Origin: Pseudoalteromonas rubra
GTDB lineage: Bacteria > Pseudomonadota > Gammaproteobacteria > Enterobacterales > Alteromonadaceae
Length of the DNA stretch: 46,575 bases
Direction of reading: 5' to 3'
Assembly (NCBI RefSeq): GCF_005887095.1
Contig: NZ_PNCI01000096.1
Location: 1 to 46,575 of the forward strand
In this document: piece after piece, positions 33,825 to 42,158 of the stretch
Layout of the letters: each line of letters begins with the position of its first letter
How positions within the stretch are numbered: position 1 is the first letter of the stretch
Notes under the pieces: model-generated
What the model was told of the DNA's origin: nothing
Seen by the model: only the letters and a program-made list of their open reading frames with translations
Database searches by the model: none
Position numbers and translations under genes: made by a program

Positions 33825-36800
33825 ATGATTGCCGAAATTACCCAGCAGGATTCTGCCAATACACTATTAAATGATTACATCAGTAAAATTTGCGGCCAAG
33901 GCTTTAGCGGGGATACAGATACAAGTTATGCGACCCGTATAGTCACTGCTACTGATAACAGTATCTATCAAGAAATACCACAAGCCGTTATCTACCCTAA
34001 AAATACCAAAGATGTACAAGTTGCAATGCAAGTAGCATCTCTGGACCCTTTTTTGTCTTTAAGCTTTGGACCTAGGGGGGGAGGAACAGGTACTAATGGG
34101 CAATCTCTAACACCTGGGATAGTGGTCGATCTGTCTCGTTACATGCGAGAAATTCTTGAAATAAATGAAGAAGAAGGCTGGGTACGAGTACAAACTGGCG
34201 TCATAAAAGATCAATTGAATGATTTTCTGAAGCCTTATGGATTCTTTTTTGCGCCAGATCTATCAACCAGTAATCGCGCGACTATCGGTGGCATGATTAA
34301 TACCGATGCTTCTGGTCAGGGCTCTCTGGTCTACGGTAAAACCAGCGATCACGTACTAGAACTTAAAACCATTCTTGTAGATGGCACTGAGCTCAATACC
34401 AATAAACTTGAACTTGAAAAAGCGGAACTACTTGCCGAGCAGACTAACAGAGTTGGTGAAATATATAAGACAGTGTTAACTAGCTGCCGTGAAAATAGAG
34501 AACTAGTCCTTGAGAAATTTCCAAGGCTAAATAGATTCCTAACGGGCTATGATCTCGAAAATGTCTTTGACGATGAGATGACCACATTTGATTTAAGCCG
34601 TGTAATCACAGGATCTGAAGGGTCGTTAGGCATAGTTACCGAAGCGAAACTTAACGTAACCCGCATACAGCCATATAAAACACTCATCAATATTAAATAC
34701 GATTCTTTCGAATCTGCTTTGAGGAACTCACCGTTCTTAGTTGCGGCAAATGCAACTTCCGTAGAAACAGTAGACAGTAAAGTCTTAAATCTAGCCAAGC
34801 AAGACATCATTTGGCATTCAGTATCGGACTTAATCTCCGATATTCCAGGAGTTGAGGTTCAGGGCCTCAACATGGTTGAGTTTAATGGCGAGACCCCTGA
34901 AGAAATCGAAGGAAAAGTTTCTTCATTATGCAGTCAACTTGACCAACTTATCACCAACCGAGAAGCGGGTGTTGTTGGCTATCAATTGACTAATGATAAA
35001 GCCGATATACTGAAAATATACGCTATGCGTAAAAAAGCAGTGGGCTTGCTGGGTAATACCAAAGGAAAACAGAAACCACTTGCTTTTGCAGAAGATACCG
35101 CAGTACCACCAGAAAATCTTGCAGATTTTATTTTAGAGTTCAGGGCACTGTTGGACAGTAAAGGTTTGCACTATGGCATGTTTGGCCATGTGGATGCCGG
35201 CGTACTTCATGTTCGACCCGCTTTAGACATGTGCGACCCTGAACAAGAAAAATTGTTGCGTGAAATTTCAGATCAAGTCGTTGCATTGACCGCTAAGTAT
35301 CGTGGCCTCATGTGGGGCGAGCATGGTAAAGGATATCGAAGCGAATATGGTCCGGCTTTTTTTGGTGACGCACTCTTTACTGAACTCAGAAAAATAAAAT
35401 CAGTGTTCGATAAGAATAATCGCCTGAACCCGGGAAAAATCTGCACACCATTAGAGTGCAATGACAGCCTGGTTAGTGTTGATGGACAAAAACGCGCGTG
35501 GTTTGATAGAGCTATCAATATTGAAGTCAAAGAAAGCTTCGAAAATGCGATGAACTGCAATGGTAATGGGCTTTGCTTTAATTATGATGAAGCCTCTCCA
35601 ATGTGCCCGTCATATAAAGTGACCAAAGATCGCCGTCACTCACCTAAAGGCAGAGCTTCTCTGATACGAGAGTGGTTTCGTCTTCAGGAAGAGCAGGGGG
35701 TCGATTTACTATCTTCAGAGAAAACCCTGATAGAAAAAGAAAACGATACCACCTGGTGGGAGCGCTTTAGAAACAACCGAAAGAAACAACAGGGCATCTA
35801 TGACTTTTCACATGAAGTTAAAGAATCAATGGATGAATGTCTGGCCTGTAAGGCATGTACCACTGCATGCCCGATTAAAGTTGATGTGCCAAGTTTTCGG
35901 GCTCGCTTCTTAAATCTGTATTACAGTAAATACAACCGTCCATTAAAGGATCACCTTGTTGCAAATGTGGAACAAACAACGCCTCTGATGGCTAAGCTGC
36001 CAAGACTTACTAACTTTGTTGTGAATTTTGCTCCCGTTAAATCCGCGTTGAAGAATGTTGTAGGTTATGTAGATACGCCAACCTTAAGCGTCCCAACTTT
36101 AGACAAACGCACCAACAGTGAATATAGGTACGACGAGAAAAAATTTTCTACACTGTCAAAAGAACAAATGTCCGATATTATTTTTATCGTTCAGGATCCG
36201 TTTACCAGTTTCTACGAAGCTGAGTTAGTAGAAGCATTTATGCAAGTAATTACTAAACTCGGTAAAAAGCCAGTGCTCTTACCATTTGTTCCAAACGGTA
36301 AAGCCCAGCATGTAAAAGGGTTCCTAAAAGAGTTCAAGTCGACAGCTAAGTCTGCGAATGAGTTTTTGTCACGTATTGCCAGTTATGGCAGGCCGCTAGT
36401 AGGATTAGATGCTTCTTTGGTGCTCTGTTACAGAGACGAATATCTCAAGATCCTAAATAAAGACGAATTAGCATTTAAAGTTCACCTTGCACACGAATGG
36501 CTGTCAACTCAGGACTGGAGTTCAGTGGGTAAGTTGTCAAACGAAAACGGCCACTCCGTTGTCAAGTTACTTAGTCATTGCACAGAAACCAGTGCTATGC
36601 CTGAAAGCAAAACGATTTGGAAAGATATCTTTGGGCATCTTGGTGTGAACTTAGAGACACCAGCAACAGGGTGTTGTGGAATGGCAGGTACTTATGGCCA
36701 TGAAACCGATCATCAACACAACTCACGATCGTTATATGAAATGTCGTGGCAAAAACACACAAGTAATATAGAAGAAGAAACAGTACTGGCTACGGGTTTT

Positions 36801-36878
36801 TCTTGTCGTTGCCAGGTTAAGCGTTACGAGAATAAAAAACCAATGCATCCGATAGAGTACATTGCAAAGAATCTTTAA
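33825..36878 (+). CDS. ydiJ: FAD-linked dehydrogenase with Fe-S domain (YdiJ-like, D-2-hydroxyacid type)
   Basis: This large 1017-residue flavoprotein matches the length of E. coli YdiJ. The N-terminal FAD-binding PCMH domain has PKNTKDVQVAMQVA, FGPRGGGTGTNGQSL and GGMINTDASGQGS. The FAD-oxidase C domain has TGSEGSLGIVTEAKL and MFGHVDAGVLHVRP. A CMW-type hinge is followed by a ferredoxin-like region with MDECLACKACTTACPIKVDVPSFRARFL, giving one Cys cluster; a second CPSYK pattern precedes it. The end contains CCG-type residues, ATGCCGMAGTYGHE and TGFSCRCQVKR, for a further metal or Fe-S site. YdiJ is reported as a D-2-hydroxyglutarate dehydrogenase; D-lactate is another candidate substrate. 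The start is ATG 33825 without a strong ribosome site. Confidence 0.93.
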   Translation: MIAEITQQDSANTLLNDYISKICGQGFSGDTDTSYATRIVTATDNSIYQEIPQAVIYPKNTKDVQVAMQVASLDPFLSLSFGPRGGGTGTNGQSLTPGIVVDLSRYMREILEINEEEGWVRVQTGVIKDQLNDFLKPYGFFFAPDLSTSNRATIGGMINTDASGQGSLVYGKTSDHVLELKTILVDGTELNTNKLELEKAELLAEQTNRVGEIYKTVLTSCRENRELVLEKFPRLNRFLTGYDLENVFDDEMTTFDLSRVITGSEGSLGIVTEAKLNVTRIQPYKTLINIKYDSFESALRNSPFLVAANATSVETVDSKVLNLAKQDIIWHSVSDLISDIPGVEVQGLNMVEFNGETPEEIEGKVSSLCSQLDQLITNREAGVVGYQLTNDKADILKIYAMRKKAVGLLGNTKGKQKPLAFAEDTAVPPENLADFILEFRALLDSKGLHYGMFGHVDAGVLHVRPALDMCDPEQEKLLREISDQVVALTAKYRGLMWGEHGKGYRSEYGPAFFGDALFTELRKIKSVFDKNNRLNPGKICTPLECNDSLVSVDGQKRAWFDRAINIEVKESFENAMNCNGNGLCFNYDEASPMCPSYKVTKDRRHSPKGRASLIREWFRLQEEQGVDLLSSEKTLIEKENDTTWWERFRNNRKKQQGIYDFSHEVKESMDECLACKACTTACPIKVDVPSFRARFLNLYYSKYNRPLKDHLVANVEQTTPLMAKLPRLTNFVVNFAPVKSALKNVVGYVDTPTLSVPTLDKRTNSEYRYDEKKFSTLSKEQMSDIIFIVQDPFTSFYEAELVEAFMQVITKLGKKPVLLPFVPNGKAQHVKGFLKEFKSTAKSANEFLSRIASYGRPLVGLDASLVLCYRDEYLKILNKDELAFKVHLAHEWLSTQDWSSVGKLSNENGHSVVKLLSHCTETSAMPESKTIWKDIFGHLGVNLETPATGCCGMAGTYGHETDHQHNSRSLYEMSWQKHTSNIEEETVLATGFSCRCQVKRYENKKPMHPIEYIAKNL

Positions 36879-36889
36879 AGCAGTGTATG

Positions 36890-36919
36890 GTAGCGATACT
36901 TTTTGTATCGCTACTTTTT
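36890..36919 (+). terminator. intrinsic terminator after the YdiJ-like gene
   Basis: GTAGCGATAC and GTATCGCTAC form a perfect 10-bp stem around a T5 loop, followed by TTTTT. Confidence 0.9.
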
Positions 36920-37054
36920 CTATTTTTCACGACTCTCTATCCCTTGATTATCACTAAACATACGATTTAACATAATTAAAAATCAGCGTTTGACTTGATT
37001 ATTTTTTGTTATATTCAATGAATTACGCTGCGAGTTTAGTGTCACGGCCTTTAG

Positions 37055-37068
37055 TATGATGTGTTCTT
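37055..37068 (+). promoter_or_regulatory. distal solitary Ter-like site
   Basis: This is an exact TATGATGTGTTCTT. With flanks it reads TTAGTATGATGTG, which matches E. coli TerA (TTAGTATGTTGTA) at 11 of the first 12 bases, including the G at Ter position 6. It lies 14 kb from the origin-like region with the same polarity as the array. This copy is the best evidence for the orientation of the whole set. Confidence 0.75.
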
Positions 37069-37082
37069 TTTTGACTCTGGAT

Positions 37083-37265
37083 TCAGTAGTCTAGAGTAAT
37101 GTAACCATGGTTGTGTAAATGCTGTTCAGAATTACCTGAGCTTCCATCTTCAGAACTGAAATAAGCTAAACAAGATACGCTCTTTGAAAGCGTAGATAAA
37201 TCAGAATAGGGCTTTGGATATACTGAAGTGATAATTTTTATTCTGAGCTTAAACGCCTTTTTCAC
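37083..37265 (-). CDS. possible small protein, weakly supported
   Basis: A 60-codon frame starts at GTG and reads MKKAFKLRIKIITSVYPK at the N-terminus, ending HLHNHGYITLDY. There is no recognisable family and no clear ribosome site. It lies between the YdiJ-like gene and the recombinase gene, where no other gene is visible (36920-37416). It may be spurious. Confidence 0.25.
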   Translation of the reverse strand: MKKAFKLRIKIITSVYPKPYSDLSTLSKSVSCLAYFSSEDGSSGNSEQHLHNHGYITLDY

Positions 37266-37416
37266 AAAGCCGACAAGAACGGATCATATTTTATATTAAT
37301 GAGTGTTTTATAACCTAGTAAGCAGACTAAGTTCAGTTTTCCTCGCGTAACAGCGATACCCAATGATGCTCAAATAAATCATTAGGCTTTCGTGGTATTT
37401 AGAATAAAAACGAGAT

Positions 37417-38625
37417 CTACAATTTACGTTTTATTCCAGACTTAGCTCTTTCCTTAATATTAGTCTGGATATATATCTGATCGGTCGTCGCTATTTTTGA
37501 ATGGCCCAGATCTTCGGATAAATGTTTCAGAGGGCGGTGCTGCGCATCGTGCGTTGCACCTGTATGGCGAAGCCAATGTGATGTAGCTGCTTGTAAATTT
37601 TCAGCTTCCTCCTGAAATCCATCCTCGTTGAGCTTTTTAATTGCCAGATCAAAACTTTCCTGCACGATTCTGCGAATTTGCCTTACATTCATACCTCCGC
37701 TACCGCGAAGCTTGTGAATAATTGGGTGGGGTTCATCGACGCGAGGTAAGGAAGTCAGCCCTCTACTTAAACGATAACGCTTTAAATACTCGATGAATTC
37801 TTCGCTTAATGTGACATCTCGAAGCTTGTTTCCTTTGCCCATAATACGCAAAAACCAAAAACCATCTTGATCTTGCCAGAAATGACTCATTACAGGTGCC
37901 CATTGCGGGCGGTCAGACAATTCGGATATCCGTAAATATAAGCCTTTTAAACACGCTAATGTGAACAGGTTTCTTTCAAGCTTGGGGTCCTTTTCACACC
38001 GGTCTTTTGTAACACCAAACACATACTCCCACTGCAGGTCACTCAGTGTGTCTGGCATTTTAATTTGTGACTGCACTACGAGATAAGGGCAGTTCTTTTT
38101 CACCACAGGAACAAAGTTAGCGAATGATTTTTCTTCCAAAATGGCAAACTTATAAAACACATTTAACGCGGTGAACATTGATGCGAGTGTTTGCTGACTA
38201 ACCCCATTAGCCTTATAAACAAAGGGTCGCCAGTTTGAATTAACAACCCTTAAACCATTACTATCCTTAAAACGCCATTGCACTGATTGGGCAACCCAAT
38301 CGTCACTGGTCTCCACGACGAACTCAACATATGCCTCAATGTCTTCACGTTTCAGATCAAATACAGAGGCTTTTTTTATTGTCCAGGACCACAGATAAAA
38401 CCGCTCTATTTCATTACGAAATCGATTGAATGTGGCTTCTGACTTGCGGCCATACACATACAAAAATTGATATAGAAACGCCAGATCGTTTTTACAACAA
38501 TGTGGATCAAAGGCCTCATTGGTAAGAAAGTTGGCAATATCTGGGTATTCTGTCTCGAGTGTATTGTCCTCAAGATGTGCGACTAAGTACCTGAGCTGCT
38601 TAAGAGTATCAACTAATGGCGTCAT
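37417..38625 (-). CDS. tyrosine recombinase / integrase
   Basis: This is a 402-residue site-specific recombinase. The N-terminal SAM-like core-binding domain spans about 45-185. The catalytic domain shows R232 (GLYLRISEL), the Lys of IMGKGNKLRDV (K264/K267), H350-x-x-R353 (SHWLRHTGATH), H375 (DLGHSKIATT) and the nucleophile Y385 (DQIYIQT). All six usual catalytic positions are present, so it should be active. It is longer than XerC/XerD (about 300) and resembles stand-alone integrases of plasmids and chromids. There is no adjacent excisionase or phage gene. Its position beside a Ter-like site invites a role in chromid dimer resolution, but mobility is an equal possibility. Confidence 0.9.
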   Translation of the reverse strand: MTPLVDTLKQLRYLVAHLEDNTLETEYPDIANFLTNEAFDPHCCKNDLAFLYQFLYVYGRKSEATFNRFRNEIERFYLWSWTIKKASVFDLKREDIEAYVEFVVETSDDWVAQSVQWRFKDSNGLRVVNSNWRPFVYKANGVSQQTLASMFTALNVFYKFAILEEKSFANFVPVVKKNCPYLVVQSQIKMPDTLSDLQWEYVFGVTKDRCEKDPKLERNLFTLACLKGLYLRISELSDRPQWAPVMSHFWQDQDGFWFLRIMGKGNKLRDVTLSEEFIEYLKRYRLSRGLTSLPRVDEPHPIIHKLRGSGGMNVRQIRRIVQESFDLAIKKLNEDGFQEEAENLQAATSHWLRHTGATHDAQHRPLKHLSEDLGHSKIATTDQIYIQTNIKERAKSGIKRKL

Positions 38626-38744
38626 TGTATGTGTATAACACTGATTATATAAACAGTGTTTTATTCTGAACTAAGCTCAGCAAGATTGCAACGGAAAACC
38701 GAGCTCGCGCGTTATCCGCAGCGAGCACTTAAAATATCAAAGCC

Positions 38745-39596
38745 TTAATTTTCTGCTTTCGAAGCATGCAATTCGCGAGCGTACTCGAAGATGATGGCAA
38801 GATTACAAATGAACCAGAGATCTTTGATTATGAATAATCCTAACCCGTCTATCAGGGTCGACTGTGAAAACCCACCGTCGGCTGTGAACAAAAATGTCTG
38901 CGTCATAATAAACACAGCACCTGTACCGGCCATCCCAATCAGAACCAGATTACGTCGGCCAAGCCAAATGCCGGCGCCAAGTAATATTGCAAATCCCAGA
39001 TCATAAATACCAATTAAGTCTGACGCTTGCTGGATTGTGAAAATCTGATAAAGCCATGCCATAAACGGGGAGGTTTCGACTAAAGGCACTATGGCCTTGG
39101 CTTCCAGTTCCAGAAACTTCATTCCACCAATCCAGAAAAGTACGATTGCCACGGGAATATAATTTAATATTGCGTGCTGGCGTGCTGAGATCCGCTTAGT
39201 GAAACATAAATAAAACGCCAAAGGTAACAGGGCAAAATACTTAATAATACCCTGACCTGAACCAATAACCGGAAACCCGCCGTGCGCTGCAATCCAACGA
39301 TCAGCATCAAACAACGTAAGCAACATAATACCACTTAACACAATGAGTAAGGCAAATTGCGGTCTGCGCAACTGAGTTATAAAAAGCGCGGCTCCAACGC
39401 TTATACCCGTAATCAGGAAAAACAACCCAAATACCTGACTAAGACTCTGCATTGAATATAAATCGTTCAGCGAATAAAAACTCAGGGCTTTTTCTACATA
39501 GCCAATATTCCCCCCAAGGATAAACGAGCTACCGAGTAACATCAGGCTTAGTGCGACGACAAACGTAATCACCTTATAATTTGTTGAGTGTGACAT
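38745..39596 (-). CDS. DUF417 family membrane protein (YkgB/RclC-like) with N-terminal extension
   Basis: This is a polytopic inner-membrane protein of about 283 residues, starting at the ATG preceded by AGGA. A longer TTG start at 39611 is less likely. About seven hydrophobic segments are seen. The C-terminal half carries the DUF417 hallmark WIGGMKFLELEAKAIVPLVETSPFMAWLY, followed by SDLIGIYDLGFAILLGAGIW. E. coli RclC (YkgB), linked to reactive-chlorine resistance, has about 197 residues, so this protein has an extra N-terminal block of about 90 residues with more membrane segments. No rcl-type neighbours are present. Transport or stress function is unproven. Confidence 0.82.
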   Translation of the reverse strand: MSHSTNYKVITFVVALSLMLLGSSFILGGNIGYVEKALSFYSLNDLYSMQSLSQVFGLFFLITGISVGAALFITQLRRPQFALLIVLSGIMLLTLFDADRWIAAHGGFPVIGSGQGIIKYFALLPLAFYLCFTKRISARQHAILNYIPVAIVLFWIGGMKFLELEAKAIVPLVETSPFMAWLYQIFTIQQASDLIGIYDLGFAILLGAGIWLGRRNLVLIGMAGTGAVFIMTQTFLFTADGGFSQSTLIDGLGLFIIKDLWFICNLAIIFEYARELHASKAEN

Positions 39597-39778
39597 AATG
39601 GTCCTATGCAAATGAATGTACCAAGAAGACCGGGCAAACCCATTTAAATTTCAGTGGGGATTAATTTTTTGATGAGTTCATCGCCAAAATAAAGCGATTT
39701 CTGAGACTGTGTATGTGTACAGTCATGGCGAATGCAAAGAAGTATGGTTGCTGCGCTGGCATACATGGGAAAATGAAA

Positions 39779-39884
39779 GGGCATTGCGCAAAAGGTGGCA
39801 CAATGCCCAATTGGTAGTTTGGCTATAACTGAATCGGCTATAGCCAAACTAAGTGTAAGCCACGAGCATGGTCAACTGGCTTAC
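39779..39884. repeat. three consecutive inverted repeats downstream of the subtilisin gene
   Basis: GGGCATTG/CAATGCCC (39779-39808), TAGTTTGGCTATA/TATAGCCAAACTA (39815-39851, 13 bp perfect) and GTAAGCC/GGCTTAC (39855-39884) lie in a row just after the protease stop codon. They probably form a composite terminator or an RNA-stabilising 3' structure for the protease mRNA. The rest of the 297-bp gap holds nothing recognisable. Confidence 0.55.
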
Positions 39885-39893
39885 AGCAAAACC

Positions 39894-41687
39894 TTAGTTT
39901 GTTTGGGCCTTAAGACTGACGCCGCTATAAGACGAATAGCCTCGTAACATGATGTGGAAAGTGCCGGCCGATGGGTTGTTAACGGTACACACTTCGTTAT
40001 TGCCATCCTTAAAAGGTCGACAGTCATAAGTCGTGCGAGTAGGCTGTGCGTTTGCACGTACATACAGGTCAGCATCGCCTGAGCCGCCGCTCATTGTAAA
40101 CGTCACTTTGCTTACCCCGTTACCAACGTTAAATGTGTAAAAGGTTTCACTGCCCGAACCACCACTCAAGCTAGATTTGGTTACGCCATCTTGCAACTCA
40201 TTACCACCGGTGCCATTTAGTGCTGCATCAACCGCGGCTGAAGCATCAATGATACCGCTACCACAACTGCTACATGTGGCAGGGAAACTACGAGCAGTGC
40301 TCTTCAGGATGCTTTCAACTTCGTCCGGGCTTGCTGAGGGTTTAGCTTGCTTGATAAGCGCCGCTACACCTGCAACATGAGGTGCCGCCATTGACGTACC
40401 TTGTGAGTATGCATAGCTATCACTTGAAGGTCCGTTACTACCAGAGTTATAAGTAGACAAAATACCTTCCGGATCATTGGCAAAGCTTTGCGCGCCACCG
40501 GGTGCTGCAACGTCGATGTTTGAACCGTAGTTTGAGTAATAAGCGCGGCCACCGTTACGACCTACAGAAGCAACATTAATGATGCCAGAGCAGTTACCCG
40601 GATTGAAATTGGCAGAATTTGAGTTGTCGTTACCCGCTGCAATTACGATGGTCGTGCCGTTAGCACGCGCAGTGTTAATAGCGCTCTGAGTCGTTGAGCT
40701 ACATGCGCCGCTGCCTCCTAAGCTCATGTTAATTACATCAGCCGGGTTTGCGTTAGATGGTACGCCTGATACTGAACCACCTGATGCCCAGATGATACCG
40801 TCTGCGATATCCGAAGTCAGACCACCACATTTACCAAGTACACGTACAGGTACGACTTTGGCGTCATATGCTACACCGGCAACCCCCTGACCATTGTTTG
40901 AAACCGCAGCGACTGTGCCTGCCACATGTGTGCCGTGCCAGCTGGAGCTGCGTGCACTATGTGTATAGCCACACTCGTTGGCAGATACTGCATCGCCCGG
41001 GTCACGTGCATCGCTGTCACGACCACCGCCGTCGTTTGCTACTGACAAGTTAGAGATCATGTCGTAACCTTGCAGGATGTTTGCGTTCAGATCTGAGTGA
41101 GGGCGGTAACCAGTATCCAGTACAGCCACGACCACACCATTACCCGTAGCCTTATCCCACGCAGCAGGTGCGTTGATACCACCGGCAGACTCAAAATAGT
41201 GCCACTGACTTGAGTACTGTGGATCATTAGGTGTAGCGAAAGGTTGCAACATCTGGTCAATTTCAATGTATTCAATATTGCCAGTCGCGACCATTTCCTG
41301 CATCAGACTATGCGCATCAGCCGCAGAAAGCGTTTGATCAACGCGCATAACGTGGTGATTGCTCAATGCCATTTGACGGACATATTTAGTTTGTAACGAC
41401 GCTTTCTTTTTACTCTTGAAGCTCTTAACAAAAGTTTGTGCTCGTGAATTCATCATCGACGGAGACATCTCGGCCTCAGAGATGGACATAAGCTGATTAC
41501 TATTGTCCTTGTATTTAATGATAAACTGCGTACCTGCGGTGTTTTGACCTTCAATTTTCTGGCTCAACTGCGCCATACTTGCAACGCTATTGAACGCTTC
41601 AGCGTTATTTGCCACAGCTTGAGTTGCAGCGAACATGCCTGAAATAGCCAGCGCAACGGCACCAATTTTTAAATTATTAGTTGTCAT
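39894..41687 (-). CDS. secreted subtilisin-like serine protease (S8) with PPC domain
   Basis: This is a 597-residue preproprotease. A signal peptide covers about 1-26 (ending TQAVA). An inhibitor-I9-type propeptide runs to about 150 (FIIKYKDNS, then NIEYIEIDQML). The S8 catalytic domain has D191 (VVAVLDTGYRPHSDLN), H251 (WHGTHVAGTVA), oxyanion N353 (AAGNDNS) and S432 (GTSMAAPHVAG). A C-terminal PPC domain (about 505-592, FTMSGGSGDADLYVRANAQPT) usually aids secretion and is removed later. It is typical of extracellular proteases of Pseudoalteromonas and Alteromonas. The ATG is preceded by AGGGA. It is followed by three inverted repeats. A long AT-rich leader region lies upstream, with no linked regulator seen. 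Confidence 0.95.
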   Translation of the reverse strand: MTTNNLKIGAVALAISGMFAATQAVANNAEAFNSVASMAQLSQKIEGQNTAGTQFIIKYKDNSNQLMSISEAEMSPSMMNSRAQTFVKSFKSKKKASLQTKYVRQMALSNHHVMRVDQTLSAADAHSLMQEMVATGNIEYIEIDQMLQPFATPNDPQYSSQWHYFESAGGINAPAAWDKATGNGVVVAVLDTGYRPHSDLNANILQGYDMISNLSVANDGGGRDSDARDPGDAVSANECGYTHSARSSSWHGTHVAGTVAAVSNNGQGVAGVAYDAKVVPVRVLGKCGGLTSDIADGIIWASGGSVSGVPSNANPADVINMSLGGSGACSSTTQSAINTARANGTTIVIAAGNDNSNSANFNPGNCSGIINVASVGRNGGRAYYSNYGSNIDVAAPGGAQSFANDPEGILSTYNSGSNGPSSDSYAYSQGTSMAAPHVAGVAALIKQAKPSASPDEVESILKSTARSFPATCSSCGSGIIDASAAVDAALNGTGGNELQDGVTKSSLSGGSGSETFYTFNVGNGVSKVTFTMSGGSGDADLYVRANAQPTRTTYDCRPFKDGNNEVCTVNNPSAGTFHIMLRGYSSYSGVSLKAQTN

Positions 41688-42097
41688 AATAGTTTTTCCC
41701 TAGATTTAGTTGTTGTTCCTTCCGTTCAGCAATGCGTACAGAAGGCACTTGAATGTAAACACGAGGTTACTTTTAATTTAAATTCCGTTTACTTATATTA
41801 CATGTAATTTGGGTTATAAGAGTTGAGCAGATTTCACACAGCTAGTTGTTTTGTAATATTTAATTCATATTTTTAAGGAATGTGATGATATATTTTTCAT
41901 GTAAATGAATGTAAACAGCTAGTGATAAATTATGAGTGATTTACACCTGTTTGGCCCTTTAATAAACACATGATCTGCGTTAAGAAGTTCCAGTAGGTTT
42001 TGTAAATTCTGACTATCTTGAGTTATGGCCGGTCAGTTTTCTTGTAACTTTGTGAACGCAGATATGTTCCTGCAAAAACACCTTAGAAATGAGTAAT
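41688..42097. other. AT-rich intergenic region between the two protease genes
   Basis: No gene is visible in either orientation. It presumably holds the promoter of the S8 protease. TTAAGGAATG-type stretches and poly-T tracts are present, but no operator stands out. Confidence 0.5.
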
Positions 42098-42139
42098 AGC
42101 CAAAAAAGCAGCACGCTGTTCAGGTGCTGCTTTTTGGCT
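42098..42139 (-). terminator. terminator of the M43 metalloprotease gene
   Basis: GCAGCAC and GTGCTGC form a stem whose arms continue as A-rich and T-rich tracts bounded by AGCC/GGCT, giving U-rich RNA on the transcribed strand. It lies about 20 bp after the metalloprotease stop. Confidence 0.82.
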
Positions 42140-42158
42140 TAAGCTTGCTTGTTATCGA

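Noticed and set aside
36964..36990. Full dif site near the recombinase
   Set aside because: Only the XerD half is exact; the central region and XerC half do not fit.
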